Shown: one piece after another, positions 43,964 to 54,427 of the stretch
Numbering within the stretch: the first letter of the stretch is position 1
Layout of the letters: each line of letters opens with the position of its first letter
Assembly: GCF_020526085.1 (NCBI RefSeq)
Contig: NZ_CP084874.1
Location: forward strand, 2,232,001-2,296,000
Source: Klebsiella africana
GTDB taxonomy: Bacteria; Pseudomonadota; Gammaproteobacteria; Enterobacterales; Enterobacteriaceae
Length of the DNA stretch: 64,000 bases
Direction of reading: 5' to 3'
Program-made: the position numbers and the translations under genes
The notes under the pieces: model-generated
Database searches by the model: none
What the model saw: the letters and a program-made list of their open reading frames with translations, nothing else
Told to the model about the DNA's origin: nothing

Positions 43964-45088
43964 ATGAGATCGGGTCGCTTTATTGGCGTTATGTCAGGTA
44001 CCAGCCTTGATGGTATTGATGTCGTTTTGGCCGCCATTAACGAAAATTTGGTGGCGCAGCAGGCCAGTCTCAGCTGGCCGATCCCACACGCGATAAAAGA
44101 AGAGATCCTCGCCATTTGTCAGGGGCAGTCGCTGACCCTGTCACAGTTGGGGCGTCTGGACACTCGACTGGGACGATTGTTTGCCGAAGCCGTACAGGCA
44201 TTGATGCGCCAGGAAAATCTCAAACCGTCAGATGTAATTGCCATTGGCTGCCATGGACAGACCGTTTGGCATGAACCGCTTGGCGATGCGCCGCACACGC
44301 TGCAAATTGGCGACAACAACCAAATCGCTGCCCATACCGGAGTCACTGTCGTTGGTGATTTTCGTCGCCGTGATATGGCGCTGGGCGGGCAGGGCGCGCC
44401 GCTGGTTCCGGCATTTCATCATGCGTTGCTGGCTCATCCGGTTGAGCGACGAATGGTGCTCAATATCGGCGGGATCGCCAACCTCTCGTTGCTGGTACCA
44501 GGCCAGCCGGTGCGCGGCTATGATACCGGGCCCGGTAATATGTTGCTTGATGCCTGGATCTGGCGTCAGCGGGGCAAGCCGTACGACACGGATGCACAAT
44601 GGGCCAGCGAAGGGAAAGTGCTGTTACCGCTACTGCAGGATATGCTGAGCGATCCGTGGTTTGCTTTACCGGCGCCGAAAAGCACCGGTCGTGAATATTT
44701 CAATTATGGTTGGCTGGAGAAGCATCTGGCGCGCTATCCGGGGCTGCGCGGACAAGATGTGCAGGCCACGCTGGCAGAATTAACTGCTGTCACCATCAGT
44801 GAGCAGGTATTGTTAAGCGGCGGCTGCGAGCGTTTGTTAGTGTGCGGCGGCGGTGCGCGTAACCCGCTGTTGATGGCGCGCCTGGCGGCTCTGCTGCCGG
44901 GAACGGAAGTGTCGACCACCGACGAGGCGGGTATCAGCGGCGATGATATGGAAGCCCTGGCCTTCGCCTGGCTTGCCTGGCGCACGCTTGCCGGTCTGCC
45001 GGGCAATCTGCCGTCAGTCACGGGAGCCAGTGAAGCTACGGTGCTGGGGGCTATATTTCCCGCTAATCCACCGCAGAATCGGAGTTAA
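43964..45088 (+). CDS. anmK: anhydro-N-acetylmuramic acid kinase
   Basis: Cytoplasmic kinase that opens and phosphorylates 1,6-anhydro-MurNAc from recycled murein to give MurNAc-6-phosphate, 374 residues. The ATP-site [14 protein letters not shown] at the N-terminus, [12 protein letters not shown], and the IGGIANLS and [13 protein letters not shown] motifs are complete. Start set to the ATG at 43964 (AAGGAAAACGT upstream); a longer frame to 43925 lacks support. Divergent from slyB. Confidence 0.96.
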   Translation: MRSGRFIGVMSGTSLDGIDVVLAAINENLVAQQASLSWPIPHAIKEEILAICQGQSLTLSQLGRLDTRLGRLFAEAVQALMRQENLKPSDVIAIGCHGQTVWHEPLGDAPHTLQIGDNNQIAAHTGVTVVGDFRRRDMALGGQGAPLVPAFHHALLAHPVERRMVLNIGGIANLSLLVPGQPVRGYDTGPGNMLLDAWIWRQRGKPYDTDAQWASEGKVLLPLLQDMLSDPWFALPAPKSTGREYFNYGWLEKHLARYPGLRGQDVQATLAELTAVTISEQVLLSGGCERLLVCGGGARNPLLMARLAALLPGTEVSTTDEAGISGDDMEALAFAWLAWRTLAGLPGNLPSVTGASEATVLGAIFPANPPQNRS

Positions 45089-45179
45089 CTGAAATATTAA
45101 CCAGGACGCTACCAGTAAACTGGACCGGTTAAGGGGAGGGTGAGCGCCCTCCATGACCGGGAAAGTCGAAGGCAAACGA

Positions 45180-45503
45180 ATGAAAAAAATTCTTATCGCA
45201 GTTGTACCTTTTATGCTGGCGGGCTGTAGCTACTACAACCAGTTCGTTGAGCGGATGCAGACGGACACGCTTGAGTATCAGTGCGACCAGAAACCGTTGA
45301 CGGTTCATCGCAATAATGCACGCCAACAGGTTAGCTTTATCTATGATAATCAGCAGCTGAATCTGTCTGAGGGGCTGTCGGCCTCCGGCGCGCGCTACAC
45401 TGATGGCGTCTATGTCTTCTGGTCGAAGGGCGATACCGCTACCGTCTATAAGCGCGACCGCATTATCCTCGATAACTGTCAGCTACAGACTGCCAAACGT
45501 TGA
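45180..45503 (+). CDS. mliC: C-type lysozyme inhibitor MliC
   Basis: Outer-membrane lipoprotein of 107 residues that blocks host c-type lysozyme. The lipobox LAGC (Cys at about 16) follows a short signal ([12 protein letters not shown]). The conserved MliC core is [10 protein letters not shown] and [20 protein letters not shown] with the inhibitory loop and a late Cys that forms the disulfide. Start set to the ATG at 45180 as in relatives. Confidence 0.94.
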   Translation: MKKILIAVVPFMLAGCSYYNQFVERMQTDTLEYQCDQKPLTVHRNNARQQVSFIYDNQQLNLSEGLSASGARYTDGVYVFWSKGDTATVYKRDRIILDNCQLQTAKR

Positions 45504-45560
45504 GATTTCTGTCCGGGGGGCGCACAATAACGCCACCTTATGACTACTTCCTCAATGGCC

Positions 45561-46217
45561 ATGTCTGATAACGACGAACTCCAGCAAATCGCGCATTTGC
45601 GCCGTGAATATACCCGTGGCGGTTTGCGTCGCCACGATCTTCCTGCTGAACCTCTGCCGCTGTTTGAGCGCTGGTTGCGTCAAGCCTGTGACGCGAAACT
45701 TGCCGACCCAACGGCTATGGTAGTTGCCACCGTTGATGAGCGTGGTCAACCCTTCCAGCGCATCGTCCTGTTGAAGCATTACGACGAAAAAGGGCTGGTG
45801 TTTTATACCAACCTGGGTAGCCGCAAAGCCCATCAGATTGAAAATAACCCGCAGATCAGCTTGCTTTTTCCATGGCATATGCTGGAGCGTCAGGTGATGG
45901 TGATCGGCAAAGCGGAACGTTTGTCGACGCTGGAAGTAGTGAAATATTTCCATAGCCGCCCGCGCGACAGCCAGATTGGCGCCTGGGTCTCTAAGCAGTC
46001 CAGCCGAATCTCCGCTCGCGGTATTCTGGAAAGTAAATTTCTCGAACTTAAACAAAAATTCCAGCAGGGCGAAGTGCCGCTGCCGAGTTTCTGGGGCGGC
46101 TTCCGCGTCAGCATTGAGCAGATGGAGTTCTGGCAGGGGGGGGAACACCGCCTGCATGACCGCTTTTTATACCAGCGCGATAATGGCGCCTGGAAAATAG
46201 ACCGTCTGGCGCCGTAA
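45561..46217 (+). CDS. pdxH: pyridoxine/pyridoxamine 5'-phosphate oxidase
   Basis: FMN enzyme forming pyridoxal 5'-phosphate from PNP or PMP with oxygen, 218 residues from the ATG at 45561, the E. coli start. FMN-binding stretches [20 protein letters not shown] and [11 protein letters not shown], and the substrate loop [16 protein letters not shown], are present. Followed by tyrS as in E. coli; with pdxY two genes on, it marks a vitamin B6 cluster. Confidence 0.97.
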   Translation: MSDNDELQQIAHLRREYTRGGLRRHDLPAEPLPLFERWLRQACDAKLADPTAMVVATVDERGQPFQRIVLLKHYDEKGLVFYTNLGSRKAHQIENNPQISLLFPWHMLERQVMVIGKAERLSTLEVVKYFHSRPRDSQIGAWVSKQSSRISARGILESKFLELKQKFQQGEVPLPSFWGGFRVSIEQMEFWQGGEHRLHDRFLYQRDNGAWKIDRLAP

Positions 46218-46341
46218 ACGCCGAAATTAGTTATCGAAGCGCTGGCGCTGAATGGGCCGGCGCTTTATTCTATGTACTTTTCGCATCTGGCGAAAAGTCG
46301 TGTACCGGCAGAGGTGCAGTCGTTTATACATGGAGAATTTG

Positions 46342-47616
46342 ATGGCAAGCAGTAACTTGATTAAACAATTGCAAGAGCGGGGGCTGGTAGCCCAGGTGAC
46401 GGACGAGGAAGCGTTAGCAGAGCGACTGGCGCAAGGCCCGATCGCGCTCTATTGCGGCTTCGATCCTACCGCTGACAGCTTGCATTTGGGGCATCTTGTT
46501 CCATTGTTATGCCTGAAACGCTTCCAGCAGGCAGGTCATAAACCTGTGGCGCTGGTGGGCGGCGCAACCGGTCTGATTGGCGACCCAAGCTTTAAAGCCG
46601 CTGAGCGTAAGCTAAATACCGAGGATACCGTGCAGGAGTGGGTGGATAAAATCCGCAAACAGGTGGCCCCGTTCCTTGATTTTGACTGCGGCGACAATTC
46701 GGCGATTGCGGCGAACAACTATGACTGGTTTGGCAGCATGAACGTGCTGACCTTCCTGCGTGATATCGGTAAACACTTTTCTGTTAACCAGATGATTAAC
46801 AAAGAAGCGGTGAAGCAGCGCCTGAATCGTGACGATCAGGGGATCTCCTTTACCGAGTTCTCTTACAACCTGCTGCAGGGGTACGACTTCGCCTGCCTGA
46901 ACAAGCTGCACGGCGTGGCGCTGCAGATTGGCGGTTCAGACCAGTGGGGCAACATCACCTCCGGTATCGATCTGACCCGTCGTCTGCATCAGAACCAGGT
47001 GTTTGGCCTGACGGTTCCGCTGATCACCAAAGCAGATGGCACCAAATTCGGTAAAACCGAAGGCGGCGCGGTATGGCTGGATCCAAAGAAAACCAGTCCG
47101 TACAAATTCTACCAGTTCTGGATCAACACCGCGGATGCTGATGTCTATCGCTTCCTCAAGTTCTTCACTTTTATGGACATTACGGAAATCAATGCCCTGG
47201 AAGAAGAAGACAAAAACAGCGGTAAAGCGCCGCGCGCCCAGTATGTGCTGGCAGAACAGGTGACGCGTTTGGTTCACGGCGAAGAAGGGCTGGAAGCGGC
47301 GAAGCGCATTACCGAAAGCCTGTTCAATGGTAATCTGAGCGATCTGAGCGAAGCAGACTTCGAACAGCTGGCGCAGGATGGCGTGCCGATGATCGAAATG
47401 GAAAAAGGCGCCGATCTGCTGCAGGCATTGGTAGATTCCGAGCTGCAGCCGTCCCGCGGGCAGGCGCGTAAAACCGTCGCCTCTAACGCGGTTACCATCA
47501 ACGGTGAAAAACAGGCCGATCCGGAATATGTTTTTGCCGACAGCGACCGTCTGTTTGGCCGCTACACCTTGCTGCGCCGTGGTAAGAAAAATTACTGCCT
47601 GGTGTGCTGGAAATAA
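46342..47616 (+). CDS. tyrS: tyrosyl-tRNA synthetase
   Basis: Class I aminoacyl-tRNA synthetase charging tRNA-Tyr, 424 residues from the ATG at 46342 (GGAG six bases upstream). HLGHL is the HIGH motif and KFGKT the KMSKS equivalent; tyrosine-site residues include [12 protein letters not shown] and [12 protein letters not shown]-terminal S4-like domain (about 355-424) ends [21 protein letters not shown] terminator lies shortly after. Confidence 0.98.
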   Translation: MASSNLIKQLQERGLVAQVTDEEALAERLAQGPIALYCGFDPTADSLHLGHLVPLLCLKRFQQAGHKPVALVGGATGLIGDPSFKAAERKLNTEDTVQEWVDKIRKQVAPFLDFDCGDNSAIAANNYDWFGSMNVLTFLRDIGKHFSVNQMINKEAVKQRLNRDDQGISFTEFSYNLLQGYDFACLNKLHGVALQIGGSDQWGNITSGIDLTRRLHQNQVFGLTVPLITKADGTKFGKTEGGAVWLDPKKTSPYKFYQFWINTADADVYRFLKFFTFMDITEINALEEEDKNSGKAPRAQYVLAEQVTRLVHGEEGLEAAKRITESLFNGNLSDLSEADFEQLAQDGVPMIEMEKGADLLQALVDSELQPSRGQARKTVASNAVTINGEKQADPEYVFADSDRLFGRYTLLRRGKKNYCLVCWK

Positions 47617-47627
47617 TAAATACTACC

Positions 47628-47653
47628 AGGGCGTGGGAAACCACGCCCTTTTT
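47628..47653 (+). terminator. tyrS terminator
   Basis: Hairpin AGGGCGTGG-GAAA-CCACGCCCT with a stable tetraloop and five T. pdxY starts 23 bases after, so some read-through into pdxY is likely. Confidence 0.9.
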
Positions 47654-47676
47654 CTTTTTAGGGTTGTGGTAAGAAA

Positions 47677-48537
47677 ATGAAGAACATCCTCGCCATTCAG
47701 TCTCACGTTGTGTTTGGCCACGCCGGCAACAGTGCTGCCGAGTTTCCAATGCGTCGTCTGGGCGCCAATGTCTGGCCCCTGAATACCGTGCAGTTCTCCA
47801 ATCATACGCAGTACGGCAAATGGACCGGCTGTGTCATGCCGCCGGCACACCTGACGGAGATCGTCCAGGGGATTGCCGCTATTGATAAGCTACAGACTTG
47901 TGACGCGGTACTGAGCGGTTATCTTGGCTCCGCTGAGCAGGGCGAGCATATCCTCGGTATCGTGCGTCAGGTAAAAGCGGCCAATCCGACGGCGAAGTAT
48001 TTTTGCGACCCGGTGATGGGCCATCCCGAGAAAGGCTGCATTGTCGCGCCGGGCGTGGCGGAATTCCACGTGCGCTATGCGCTGCCGGCCAGCGATATTA
48101 TTGCGCCGAATCTGGTGGAGCTGGAGATCCTGTGCGGTCATCCGGTCGCCAGCGTGAACGACGCGGTGGCGGCGGCGCGGGAGCTGATTGCCCAGGGCCC
48201 GGAAGTGGTATTAGTCAAGCATCTCGCCCGTGCGGGTCTGAGCATGGATCGTTTTGAGATGCTGCTGGTGACGGCTGATGAAGCCTGGCATATCAGCCGG
48301 CCGCTGGTGGATTTTGGCCTGCGTCAGCCGGTCGGTGTTGGCGATGTGACCAGCGGTTTGCTGCTGGTGAAACTGTTGCAGGGCGCCAGCCTGCGTGATG
48401 CGCTTGAGCACGTTACTGCCGCAGTTTATGAGATCATGTTGACCACCAAAAACATGCAGGAGTATGAACTACAGGTGGTGGCGGCGCAGGATCGCATCGC
48501 CGTGCCGGAGCATTGCTTCAGCGCCACCCGGCTGTAA
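47677..48537 (+). CDS. pdxY: pyridoxal kinase PdxY
   Basis: Ribokinase-fold enzyme phosphorylating pyridoxal with ATP, 286 residues. The N-terminus ([20 protein letters not shown]) carries substrate residues, and the anion-hole motif with catalytic Asp is [19 protein letters not shown] (about 221-239). A salvage partner of pdxH. Convergent with gstA; a GC-rich hairpin (48551-48573) without a T-run lies between. Confidence 0.96.
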   Translation: MKNILAIQSHVVFGHAGNSAAEFPMRRLGANVWPLNTVQFSNHTQYGKWTGCVMPPAHLTEIVQGIAAIDKLQTCDAVLSGYLGSAEQGEHILGIVRQVKAANPTAKYFCDPVMGHPEKGCIVAPGVAEFHVRYALPASDIIAPNLVELEILCGHPVASVNDAVAAARELIAQGPEVVLVKHLARAGLSMDRFEMLLVTADEAWHISRPLVDFGLRQPVGVGDVTSGLLLVKLLQGASLRDALEHVTAAVYEIMLTTKNMQEYELQVVAAQDRIAVPEHCFSATRL

Positions 48538-48582
48538 CGTCCTCTCCGCTCTGCCCGGCAGGTCGCCGGGCAGGTCCAGGGC

Positions 48583-49188
48583 TTACTTTACGCCTTCCGC
48601 CGCCAGTGCAGCAGCCACCGCTGGACGCGCTGCCACCTGCGCCATCCAGCTGCCGATATGACCGTAGGCAGCCATATTCAACTTGATCCCGTAGCCCCAA
48701 CGCAGCACCGTGAACAGATAACCATCGGCAATCGTGAAGCGATGGCCGGTCAGCCACTGTTTATCCGCCAGCGTTGCGTCAACGTACTCGAGCTTCTTCT
48801 CCAGCAGGGCGCGGGCGACAGGCTTATAGTCCTCCGGGGTGTCAGGGCGGAACAGTGGGGTAAAGCCTTTATGCAGCTCGGTCGCCACATAGTTGAGCCA
48901 CTCCAGGGTCTGGTAGCGGGCAATGGTGCCCACCGGTGCCAGCAGGTGGCGATCCGGGACCTGGTCTGCAATGTACTGCATAATGGCCACGCCCTCGGTG
49001 AGCAGGATCTCATCATCCAGCAGCAGCGCCGGAACCTGACCTTTCGGGTTGATCAGAAGATAGTCATCCCCGTTTTCCAGCCGTTTGTTGGCCAGATCAA
49101 CGCTCTGTAAAGTGAAGTCCAGACCGCTTTCGCGCAGGGCGATATGCGAGGCAAGGGAACAGGCGCCGGGTTTGTAGAACAGTTTCAT
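48583..49188 (-). CDS. gstA: glutathione S-transferase GstA
   Basis: Beta-class glutathione transferase of 201 residues. Cys10 is in [15 protein letters not shown], the residue that binds glutathione in this class, and the cis-Pro region is [11 protein letters not shown]. The C-terminal helical domain follows from about residue 85. Detoxifies electrophiles and may reduce peroxides. Lies 110 bases downstream of dtpA on the same strand with a terminator between. Confidence 0.96.
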   Translation of the reverse strand: MKLFYKPGACSLASHIALRESGLDFTLQSVDLANKRLENGDDYLLINPKGQVPALLLDDEILLTEGVAIMQYIADQVPDRHLLAPVGTIARYQTLEWLNYVATELHKGFTPLFRPDTPEDYKPVARALLEKKLEYVDATLADKQWLTGHRFTIADGYLFTVLRWGYGIKLNMAAYGHIGSWMAQVAARPAVAAALAAEGVK

Positions 49189-49237
49189 ACGTGACTCCTC
49201 GTGGCTGCAGTTTTGTGTATGTTAGTCCTGCCAGGGG

Positions 49238-49272
49238 TAAAAAAAAAGCCGCTAAACTAACGTTAGCGGCTT
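49238..49272 (-). terminator. dtpA terminator
   Basis: Minus-strand hairpin AAGCCGCTAA/TTAGCGGCTT with a seven-base loop (49246-49272) followed by nine T. Confidence 0.9.
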
Positions 49273-49298
49273 AAAAATAATTAGTTTTCCCTGCGGCG

Positions 49299-50804
49299 TC
49301 AGGCAGCCGCGGTTTCGCGTGCTTTAATGTCAGCGCTGTCGTCCTGAGTCATACGATTCAGTTTCGGCGCAGTCAGCAGCATCAGGACAGCGATCACCGC
49401 GGTGACGATACCAATCTGCAGGAATACGTGACCGTACACTTCCAGCGACACCAGCGGATCGGTGACATTCTCCGGGACTGCCATCAGGTTAGCGATTTTC
49501 CCGGCGATGATCGCCGCGCCTGCCGTGGTGAGGAACCAGCTACCCATAATGAAGCCCATCAAACGCTGAGGAACCAGCTGAGCGACCATCGCCAGGCCAA
49601 GGCCGGAAATCATCAGTTCACCAATAGACTGCAGCGCGTAGCTCAGAATCAGCCAGTTCACCGAGACGATACCCGCGTCGCTGGCGAACTTCGCCCCTAA
49701 AGGCAGGACGAGGAACGCGCCAGAGCATAGTACCATACCGATAGCAAACTTATGCGGCATCGGCAGGCGGTCGCCCATCTTGTTGTAGATGGCGGCCAGA
49801 ATCGGGCTACCAATCATGATCCAGAACGGGTTCAGCGCCTGATATTGTTCTGGCTCGAAGGCGAGACCGAGGATCGAGTGCTCTACGTTACGAATGGCGA
49901 AGAAGTTCAGGGAGGTCGGCATCTGGCTGTACAACACGAAGAAGACAATCGCTTCTACCATCAGCAGGAAAGCGACGATCATTTTACGACGCGGAGCGCC
50001 TTTCAGGCCTATGGTTTCTTTGGCGAAAATCACGACGATACCCAGCGCGACGACGCCCAGCACCATACGTGCGATACCCTGGTTGTGCAGCAGCCAGGTG
50101 GCGATGGCGACCAGCACCACCACGCCAGCGATAGTCGCCAGCAGTTTGCCCATGTGTACCGGGGCAAAGTCCGGTTTGGAACCGTACTGTTTAACCCATT
50201 TCTGGCAGAAGGCAAAGTTAATAATCGTGATCACCATCCCCACCACGCTCAGAGCAAACGCTACGCTCCAGCCGAAACGAGCGGCCAGCCACGGGGTTGC
50301 CAGCATAGAGAAGAACGAACCGATGTTAATGGACATGTAGTACATGGTGAATGCACCGTCCAGACGCGGGTCGTTTTTGTCATAGCAGGTAGAAAGCAGG
50401 GAAGATGGGTTGGCTTTAAACAGGCCGTTACCGACGGCGATGGTCGCCATACCCATATAGACGATAGCAGCATCATGGCCGGACCAGGCCACCAGTGCAT
50501 AGCCGATAGCCAGCACGATAGCGCCCAGCATGATGACACGTTTGGTGCCCAGCACTTTGTCGCCCAGCCAGCCGCCAATGGCAACCAGGCCGTAGACCAG
50601 CGCGCTAAAAGAAGAGAACAGAGTAATGGAATCCGCTTCCGACATACCCAGCTGTTTTACCAGGTAAACGGCCATGATCCCTTGCAGGCCGTAATAACCA
50701 AAACGCTCCCATAACTCGATCGAGAAAATGAGATAGAACGCGCGTGGTTGTTTGAAAGCGTTCAGACTCACGCTTTCTGCTGGTTTATTGTTTGCAGTAG
50801 ACAC
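49299..50804 (-). CDS. dtpA: dipeptide/tripeptide:proton symporter DtpA
   Basis: POT-family inner-membrane symporter of 501 residues. The proton-coupling motif ExxERFxYY is seen in [18 protein letters not shown], and the second motif [20 protein letters not shown] follows. Fourteen helices are expected. Takes up di- and tripeptides and beta-lactam-like mimics; E. coli tppB/ydgR is OmpR-dependent. A 601-base leader/promoter region precedes it. Confidence 0.97.
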   Translation of the reverse strand: MSTANNKPAESVSLNAFKQPRAFYLIFSIELWERFGYYGLQGIMAVYLVKQLGMSEADSITLFSSFSALVYGLVAIGGWLGDKVLGTKRVIMLGAIVLAIGYALVAWSGHDAAIVYMGMATIAVGNGLFKANPSSLLSTCYDKNDPRLDGAFTMYYMSINIGSFFSMLATPWLAARFGWSVAFALSVVGMVITIINFAFCQKWVKQYGSKPDFAPVHMGKLLATIAGVVVLVAIATWLLHNQGIARMVLGVVALGIVVIFAKETIGLKGAPRRKMIVAFLLMVEAIVFFVLYSQMPTSLNFFAIRNVEHSILGLAFEPEQYQALNPFWIMIGSPILAAIYNKMGDRLPMPHKFAIGMVLCSGAFLVLPLGAKFASDAGIVSVNWLILSYALQSIGELMISGLGLAMVAQLVPQRLMGFIMGSWFLTTAGAAIIAGKIANLMAVPENVTDPLVSLEVYGHVFLQIGIVTAVIAVLMLLTAPKLNRMTQDDSADIKARETAAA

Positions 50805-51405
50805 ATATACCTCTTTTTTTACATCCCATATTTACTGGGGGGTGTTCGGGGCGCAATCTCGTTGGACCGCCGCCTTTATAGTTATTCTTGGAGGGAAAAC
50901 GGCAAGTAATGTTCACTATCCTGGCGTATCAGGCAAGGCTTTTGTAATAATCTGTTACACATAATATCACTGGTATAATGCTCCGGACATATGAATGTTA
51001 TCCAGAGTTAAATTTTACCGTTTCGCTATTGATGATATTTTTATCTTAATCGCCAACCCTGTCGCAGCGAAAAGGCGATATATTCTACTGATTTGGCGTT
51101 AAGGTAGTGATATTGCCCATCATCCTAAAAAATATTGGGTAATTATCCTGGTAAATTTTGCCCGGCCATTGTAATCCCTGACATTTATTTCCAATTTGGC
51201 AACAATGGAGCAACAAGAAGTTGCGAATATGATCTCGATCACAAATGTATAGAAATTTTGCGTTGAGAAAAAAAGAAAGAACTGACTGTTCGTTATCTAA
51301 CCGGATTATTAGCCATAATACGGTAGATTCTATGGTGTTAACGACGGGTTAAATGCATAAATTCGAGCCATAACTCAGGGTTAGGGAATGGCTCGATAGT
51401 ATAGA
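50805..51405. other. long AT-rich region upstream of dtpA
   Basis: A 601-base gap between dtpA and nth with no credible reading frame. It should hold the dtpA promoter. A candidate CRP site TATGA-TCTCGA-TCACA (51228-51243) matches nine of ten consensus bases but lies 424 bases from the dtpA start. Near nth a nine-base inverted repeat TCGAGCCAT/ATGGCTCGA (51363-51396) may end the rsx-nth transcript. Confidence 0.4.
51363..51396 (-). terminator. possible end hairpin of the rsx-nth operon
   Basis: Nine-base arms around a 16-base loop, ten bases past the nth stop on the minus strand, followed by AATTTATG rather than a clean T-run. Weak intrinsic terminator or 3'-end stabiliser. Confidence 0.4.
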
Positions 51406-52041
51406 TCAGGCGTAGACTTTCTCTTTGAATTCACACAGGTCTTCTATCAGGCAGGAGCCGCAGCGCGGCTTGCGAGCGATGCAAGTGTAACGACCGTGCA
51501 GGATAAGCCAGTGATGGCAGTCGACCTTAAATTCAGCGGGTACGACCTTAAGGAGCTTCTCTTCTACCTGTTCAACGTTTTTCCCAGGGGCGAACTGCGT
51601 CCGGTTACAGACGCGAAAGATGTGAGTATCTACGGCAATCGTCGGCCAGCCAAAAGCGGTATTCAACACCACGTTAGCAGTTTTACGACCTACGCCGGGC
51701 AGGGCCTCCAGCGCCGCTCTATCCTCAGGCACTTCGCCATTGTGTTGCTCCAGCAGGATCCGACAGGTTTTGATGACGTTTTCCGCTTTGCTGTTAAACA
51801 GGCCGATAGTCTTGATATATGATTTCACCCCATCCACCCCCAGGGCGAGCATCGCCGCCGGCGTGTTAGCCACTGGATAGAGTTTGGCTGTCGCTTTATT
51901 AACGCTCACATCGGTGGCTTGTGCCGAAAGCAGAACGGCAATCAACAGCTCGAACGGGGAGCTGAAGTGCAGCTCCGTGGTGGGGTGGGGATCGTTTTCT
52001 CGCAGCCTGGTGAGGATCGCCAGGCGTTTGGCTTTGTTCAT
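51406..52041 (-). CDS. nth: endonuclease III
   Basis: DNA glycosylase/AP lyase for oxidised pyrimidines, 211 residues. Helix-hairpin-helix LPGVGRKTANVVLNTAFG with catalytic Lys120, AVDTH with Asp138, and the [4Fe-4S] cluster cysteines CIARKPRCGSCLIEDLC (C-x6-C-x2-C-x5-C) are complete. Only one base separates it from rsxE, so it is the last gene of the rsx operon. Confidence 0.98.
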   Translation of the reverse strand: MNKAKRLAILTRLRENDPHPTTELHFSSPFELLIAVLLSAQATDVSVNKATAKLYPVANTPAAMLALGVDGVKSYIKTIGLFNSKAENVIKTCRILLEQHNGEVPEDRAALEALPGVGRKTANVVLNTAFGWPTIAVDTHIFRVCNRTQFAPGKNVEQVEEKLLKVVPAEFKVDCHHWLILHGRYTCIARKPRCGSCLIEDLCEFKEKVYA

Positions 52042-52042
52042 A

Positions 52043-52741
52043 TTACGCTTTCCCTGTCACATCAGACGGGGCGACAGAGCCGGCACGGGCCGCCTGCGCC
52101 TTTCGCTGCTTGCTACGTTCATCGATGAGGTATTTTACCGCCAGCATCATGCCGAGGCCAATAAAGGCGCCTGGCGGCAGCATAGCCAGCAGGAAAGGGG
52201 TATCCGTATGGAAAACCTCGATGCGCAGCACCTTTGCCCAGCTGCCGAGCAGACTGTCGGCGCCGTCAAACAGGGTGCCGTTGCCCAGGATTTCACGCAG
52301 GGAGCCCAGCACAAACATCGCGCAGGTGGCGCCCATGCCGATAGAGAAGCCATCCAGCGCTGACAGCGCCGGCCCTTTTTTGGCGGCAAAGGCTTCAGCG
52401 CGGCCCACCACGATACAGTTGGTGACGATAAGCGGAATGAAAATCCCCAGCGACTGATAGAGGCCGAAAGCATAGGCGTTGATCAGCATCTGTACGACGC
52501 TCACCACCGAGGCGATGATCATGACGTAGATGGGGATCCGGATCTCCGCCGGCGTCCAGCGGCGCAGGCTGGAGATGGTCAGGTTGGTCAGGGTTAACAC
52601 CAGGGTGGTGGCCAGACCCAGCCCGAGGGCGTTGGTGGCGGTTGAGGTAACCGCCAGCAGCGGGCACATGCCTAACAGCTGAACCAGGGCGGAGTTATTT
52701 TTCCACAGCCCCTGGACGATGACGTCTTTAACTTCGCTCAT
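52043..52741 (-). CDS. rsxE: electron transport complex subunit RsxE
   Basis: Inner-membrane subunit of the Rsx (Rnf-type) complex, 232 residues with about six helices. The paired topology motif [20 protein letters not shown] and [16 protein letters not shown] is shared with RsxA, its inverted homolog. Part of the complex that uses NADH to keep SoxR reduced and inactive. Confidence 0.96.
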   Translation of the reverse strand: MSEVKDVIVQGLWKNNSALVQLLGMCPLLAVTSTATNALGLGLATTLVLTLTNLTISSLRRWTPAEIRIPIYVMIIASVVSVVQMLINAYAFGLYQSLGIFIPLIVTNCIVVGRAEAFAAKKGPALSALDGFSIGMGATCAMFVLGSLREILGNGTLFDGADSLLGSWAKVLRIEVFHTDTPFLLAMLPPGAFIGLGMMLAVKYLIDERSKQRKAQAARAGSVAPSDVTGKA

Positions 52742-52743
52742 GG

Positions 52744-53364
52744 TTACTCTCCACAGGCGGTGAATTCAGGAAGTTGCTCAGGCAGCGTTTGTGCATACAG
52801 GCCTGCGCGCTTAACGGCATTGACCACCGCCCGGGGAGTGATGGTGGCCCCGGTGAACTGATCAAAATCGCCGCCGTCTTTTTTAACCGCCCAGTGGCTG
52901 TCGCCCTGGCCGTGGATGACTTTCCCGGCAAAATGCGTGATCCAGTCCGACAGGCGAAGCTCGATTTTATCGCCCAGACCTGGCGTTTCATGATGCTCGG
53001 TCACGCGGGTGCCGAGAACGGTACCGCTGAAATCGGCGGCCACCAGCAGCTGTATCGCCCCGGAATAGCCATCCGGCGCGGTGGCTTCCATGACCGCGCC
53101 AATCGGTTGGTCATTATTTTTGGCAATCCACACCTTATGCTGACCTTTCCCCAGCGCCGGAGCGCTGACCAGATAGCAGCTCTTGATCAGATCGTTATTA
53201 TAGCGGTCGGCAGGTAAGACCTGGTCGAATAACGCTTTCTGCTGCAGGGCTGCCTGCTGATCGATAGTACTCTTGGTCAGTTCATTGATCGCCGCCGTCA
53301 GCCCGGTGGAGCCGGCGGCAAACAGCGCCAGCGTGACGCCGTGTTTTCGCATCGTTTTTAACAT
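52744..53364 (-). CDS. rsxG: electron transport complex subunit RsxG
   Basis: Membrane-anchored periplasmic flavoprotein, 206 residues. One N-terminal helix ([20 protein letters not shown]) precedes an FMN-binding domain with the flavinylation motif [11 protein letters not shown] (Thr linked to FMN by ApbE). Start set to the ATG at 53364, the E. coli start. Lies between rsxD and rsxE. Confidence 0.95.
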   Translation of the reverse strand: MLKTMRKHGVTLALFAAGSTGLTAAINELTKSTIDQQAALQQKALFDQVLPADRYNNDLIKSCYLVSAPALGKGQHKVWIAKNNDQPIGAVMEATAPDGYSGAIQLLVAADFSGTVLGTRVTEHHETPGLGDKIELRLSDWITHFAGKVIHGQGDSHWAVKKDGGDFDQFTGATITPRAVVNAVKRAGLYAQTLPEQLPEFTACGE

Positions 53365-53374
53365 CATCGCACTC

Positions 53375-54427
53375 TCAACGGTGGCCATACATGCGCGGGC
53401 GCGTGTAGTAATCGATCAGCGGCACGGTAATATTCGCCAGCAGAACGGCAAATGCCACACCATCCGGGTAACCGCCGAAGCTACGGATGAGCCAGACCAG
53501 CAGGCCAGCGAGGGCGCCGAAGATCAGGCGGCCGCGGTTGGTTGTTGAAGCCGTCACCGGGTCGGTCAGGATAAAGAAGGCGCCGAGCATGGTCGCTCCG
53601 GAGAGCAAATGCATCTGCGGTGAGGCCAGGCTCTGTGGTGAGAAAAACCAGCCGAGCGTGGCGCACAGGCCGAGGCTGACAAGGAAGCTTACCGGGATAT
53701 GCCAGCGGATCGCCTTCTGCCACAGCAGGAACAGGCCGCCTACCAGCCAGGCGATATTCACCCACTGCCAGCCCAGACCCGCCAGCACGCCGCCGTAGAC
53801 CGGCAACTGCAACACCTGCTGGACGCTATGTCCGGCATGCAGGGAGGTTTTAAACGTGTCCAGCGGGGTCGCCTGGCTGACGCCGTCGATACCCAGCCGC
53901 AGGCTGGCCATGTCGCCCCCGGCGGCGGTATGGCCCGTGAAGATCATCTGCAGCGCATCGCTGAACGCCGGGATATGGGCGGCAATCTCATAAGAGGGCA
54001 GCCAGGAAGTCATCTGCACCGGGAACGAAATCAGCAGCACGACATAGCCGATCATCGCCGGATTAAACGGGTTATGACCTAATCCACCGTACAGCTGCTT
54101 GGCTATCACTACGGCAAAGGCAGTGCCGAGCACCACCATCCACCAGGGGGCCAGCGGCGGAATACTCACCGCCAGTAACAGGCCGGTGAGCAGGGCGGAG
54201 TTATCCTTCAGCGTCGCCACAATATGCTGTTTACGCAGTTTGAGAATTGCGGCTTCCGTCGCCCAGGCCGTCAGGGCGGCGAGGACAATCTGCAGGACGG
54301 TGCCCCAGCCGAAAAACCAGGTCTGGACCACAATGCCAGGCACGGCGGCGAGCAGCACCAACAGCATAATGCGCGAGGTCTGCCGCTGGTTATGGGTATA
54401 AGGGGAGCTTGCGATTCTGAAAACCAT
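53375..54427 (-). CDS. rsxD: electron transport complex subunit RsxD
   Basis: Inner-membrane subunit with covalently bound FMN, 350 residues, about nine helices. The flavinylation site is likely the Thr in [12 protein letters not shown] (about residue 187). [15 protein letters not shown] and [20 protein letters not shown] are family motifs. Its ATG directly follows the rsxC stop. Confidence 0.96.
   Translation of the reverse strand: MVFRIASSPYTHNQRQTSRIMLLVLLAAVPGIVVQTWFFGWGTVLQIVLAALTAWATEAAILKLRKQHIVATLKDNSALLTGLLLAVSIPPLAPWWMVVLGTAFAVVIAKQLYGGLGHNPFNPAMIGYVVLLISFPVQMTSWLPSYEIAAHIPAFSDALQMIFTGHTAAGGDMASLRLGIDGVSQATPLDTFKTSLHAGHSVQQVLQLPVYGGVLAGLGWQWVNIAWLVGGLFLLWQKAIRWHIPVSFLVSLGLCATLGWFFSPQSLASPQMHLLSGATMLGAFFILTDPVTASTTNRGRLIFGALAGLLVWLIRSFGGYPDGVAFAVLLANITVPLIDYYTRPRMYGHR

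Noticed and set aside
51228..51243. CRP-like site upstream of dtpA as a firm call
   Set aside because: Good match but 424 bases from the gene with no promoter identified nearby; kept only as a note in the intergenic entry.
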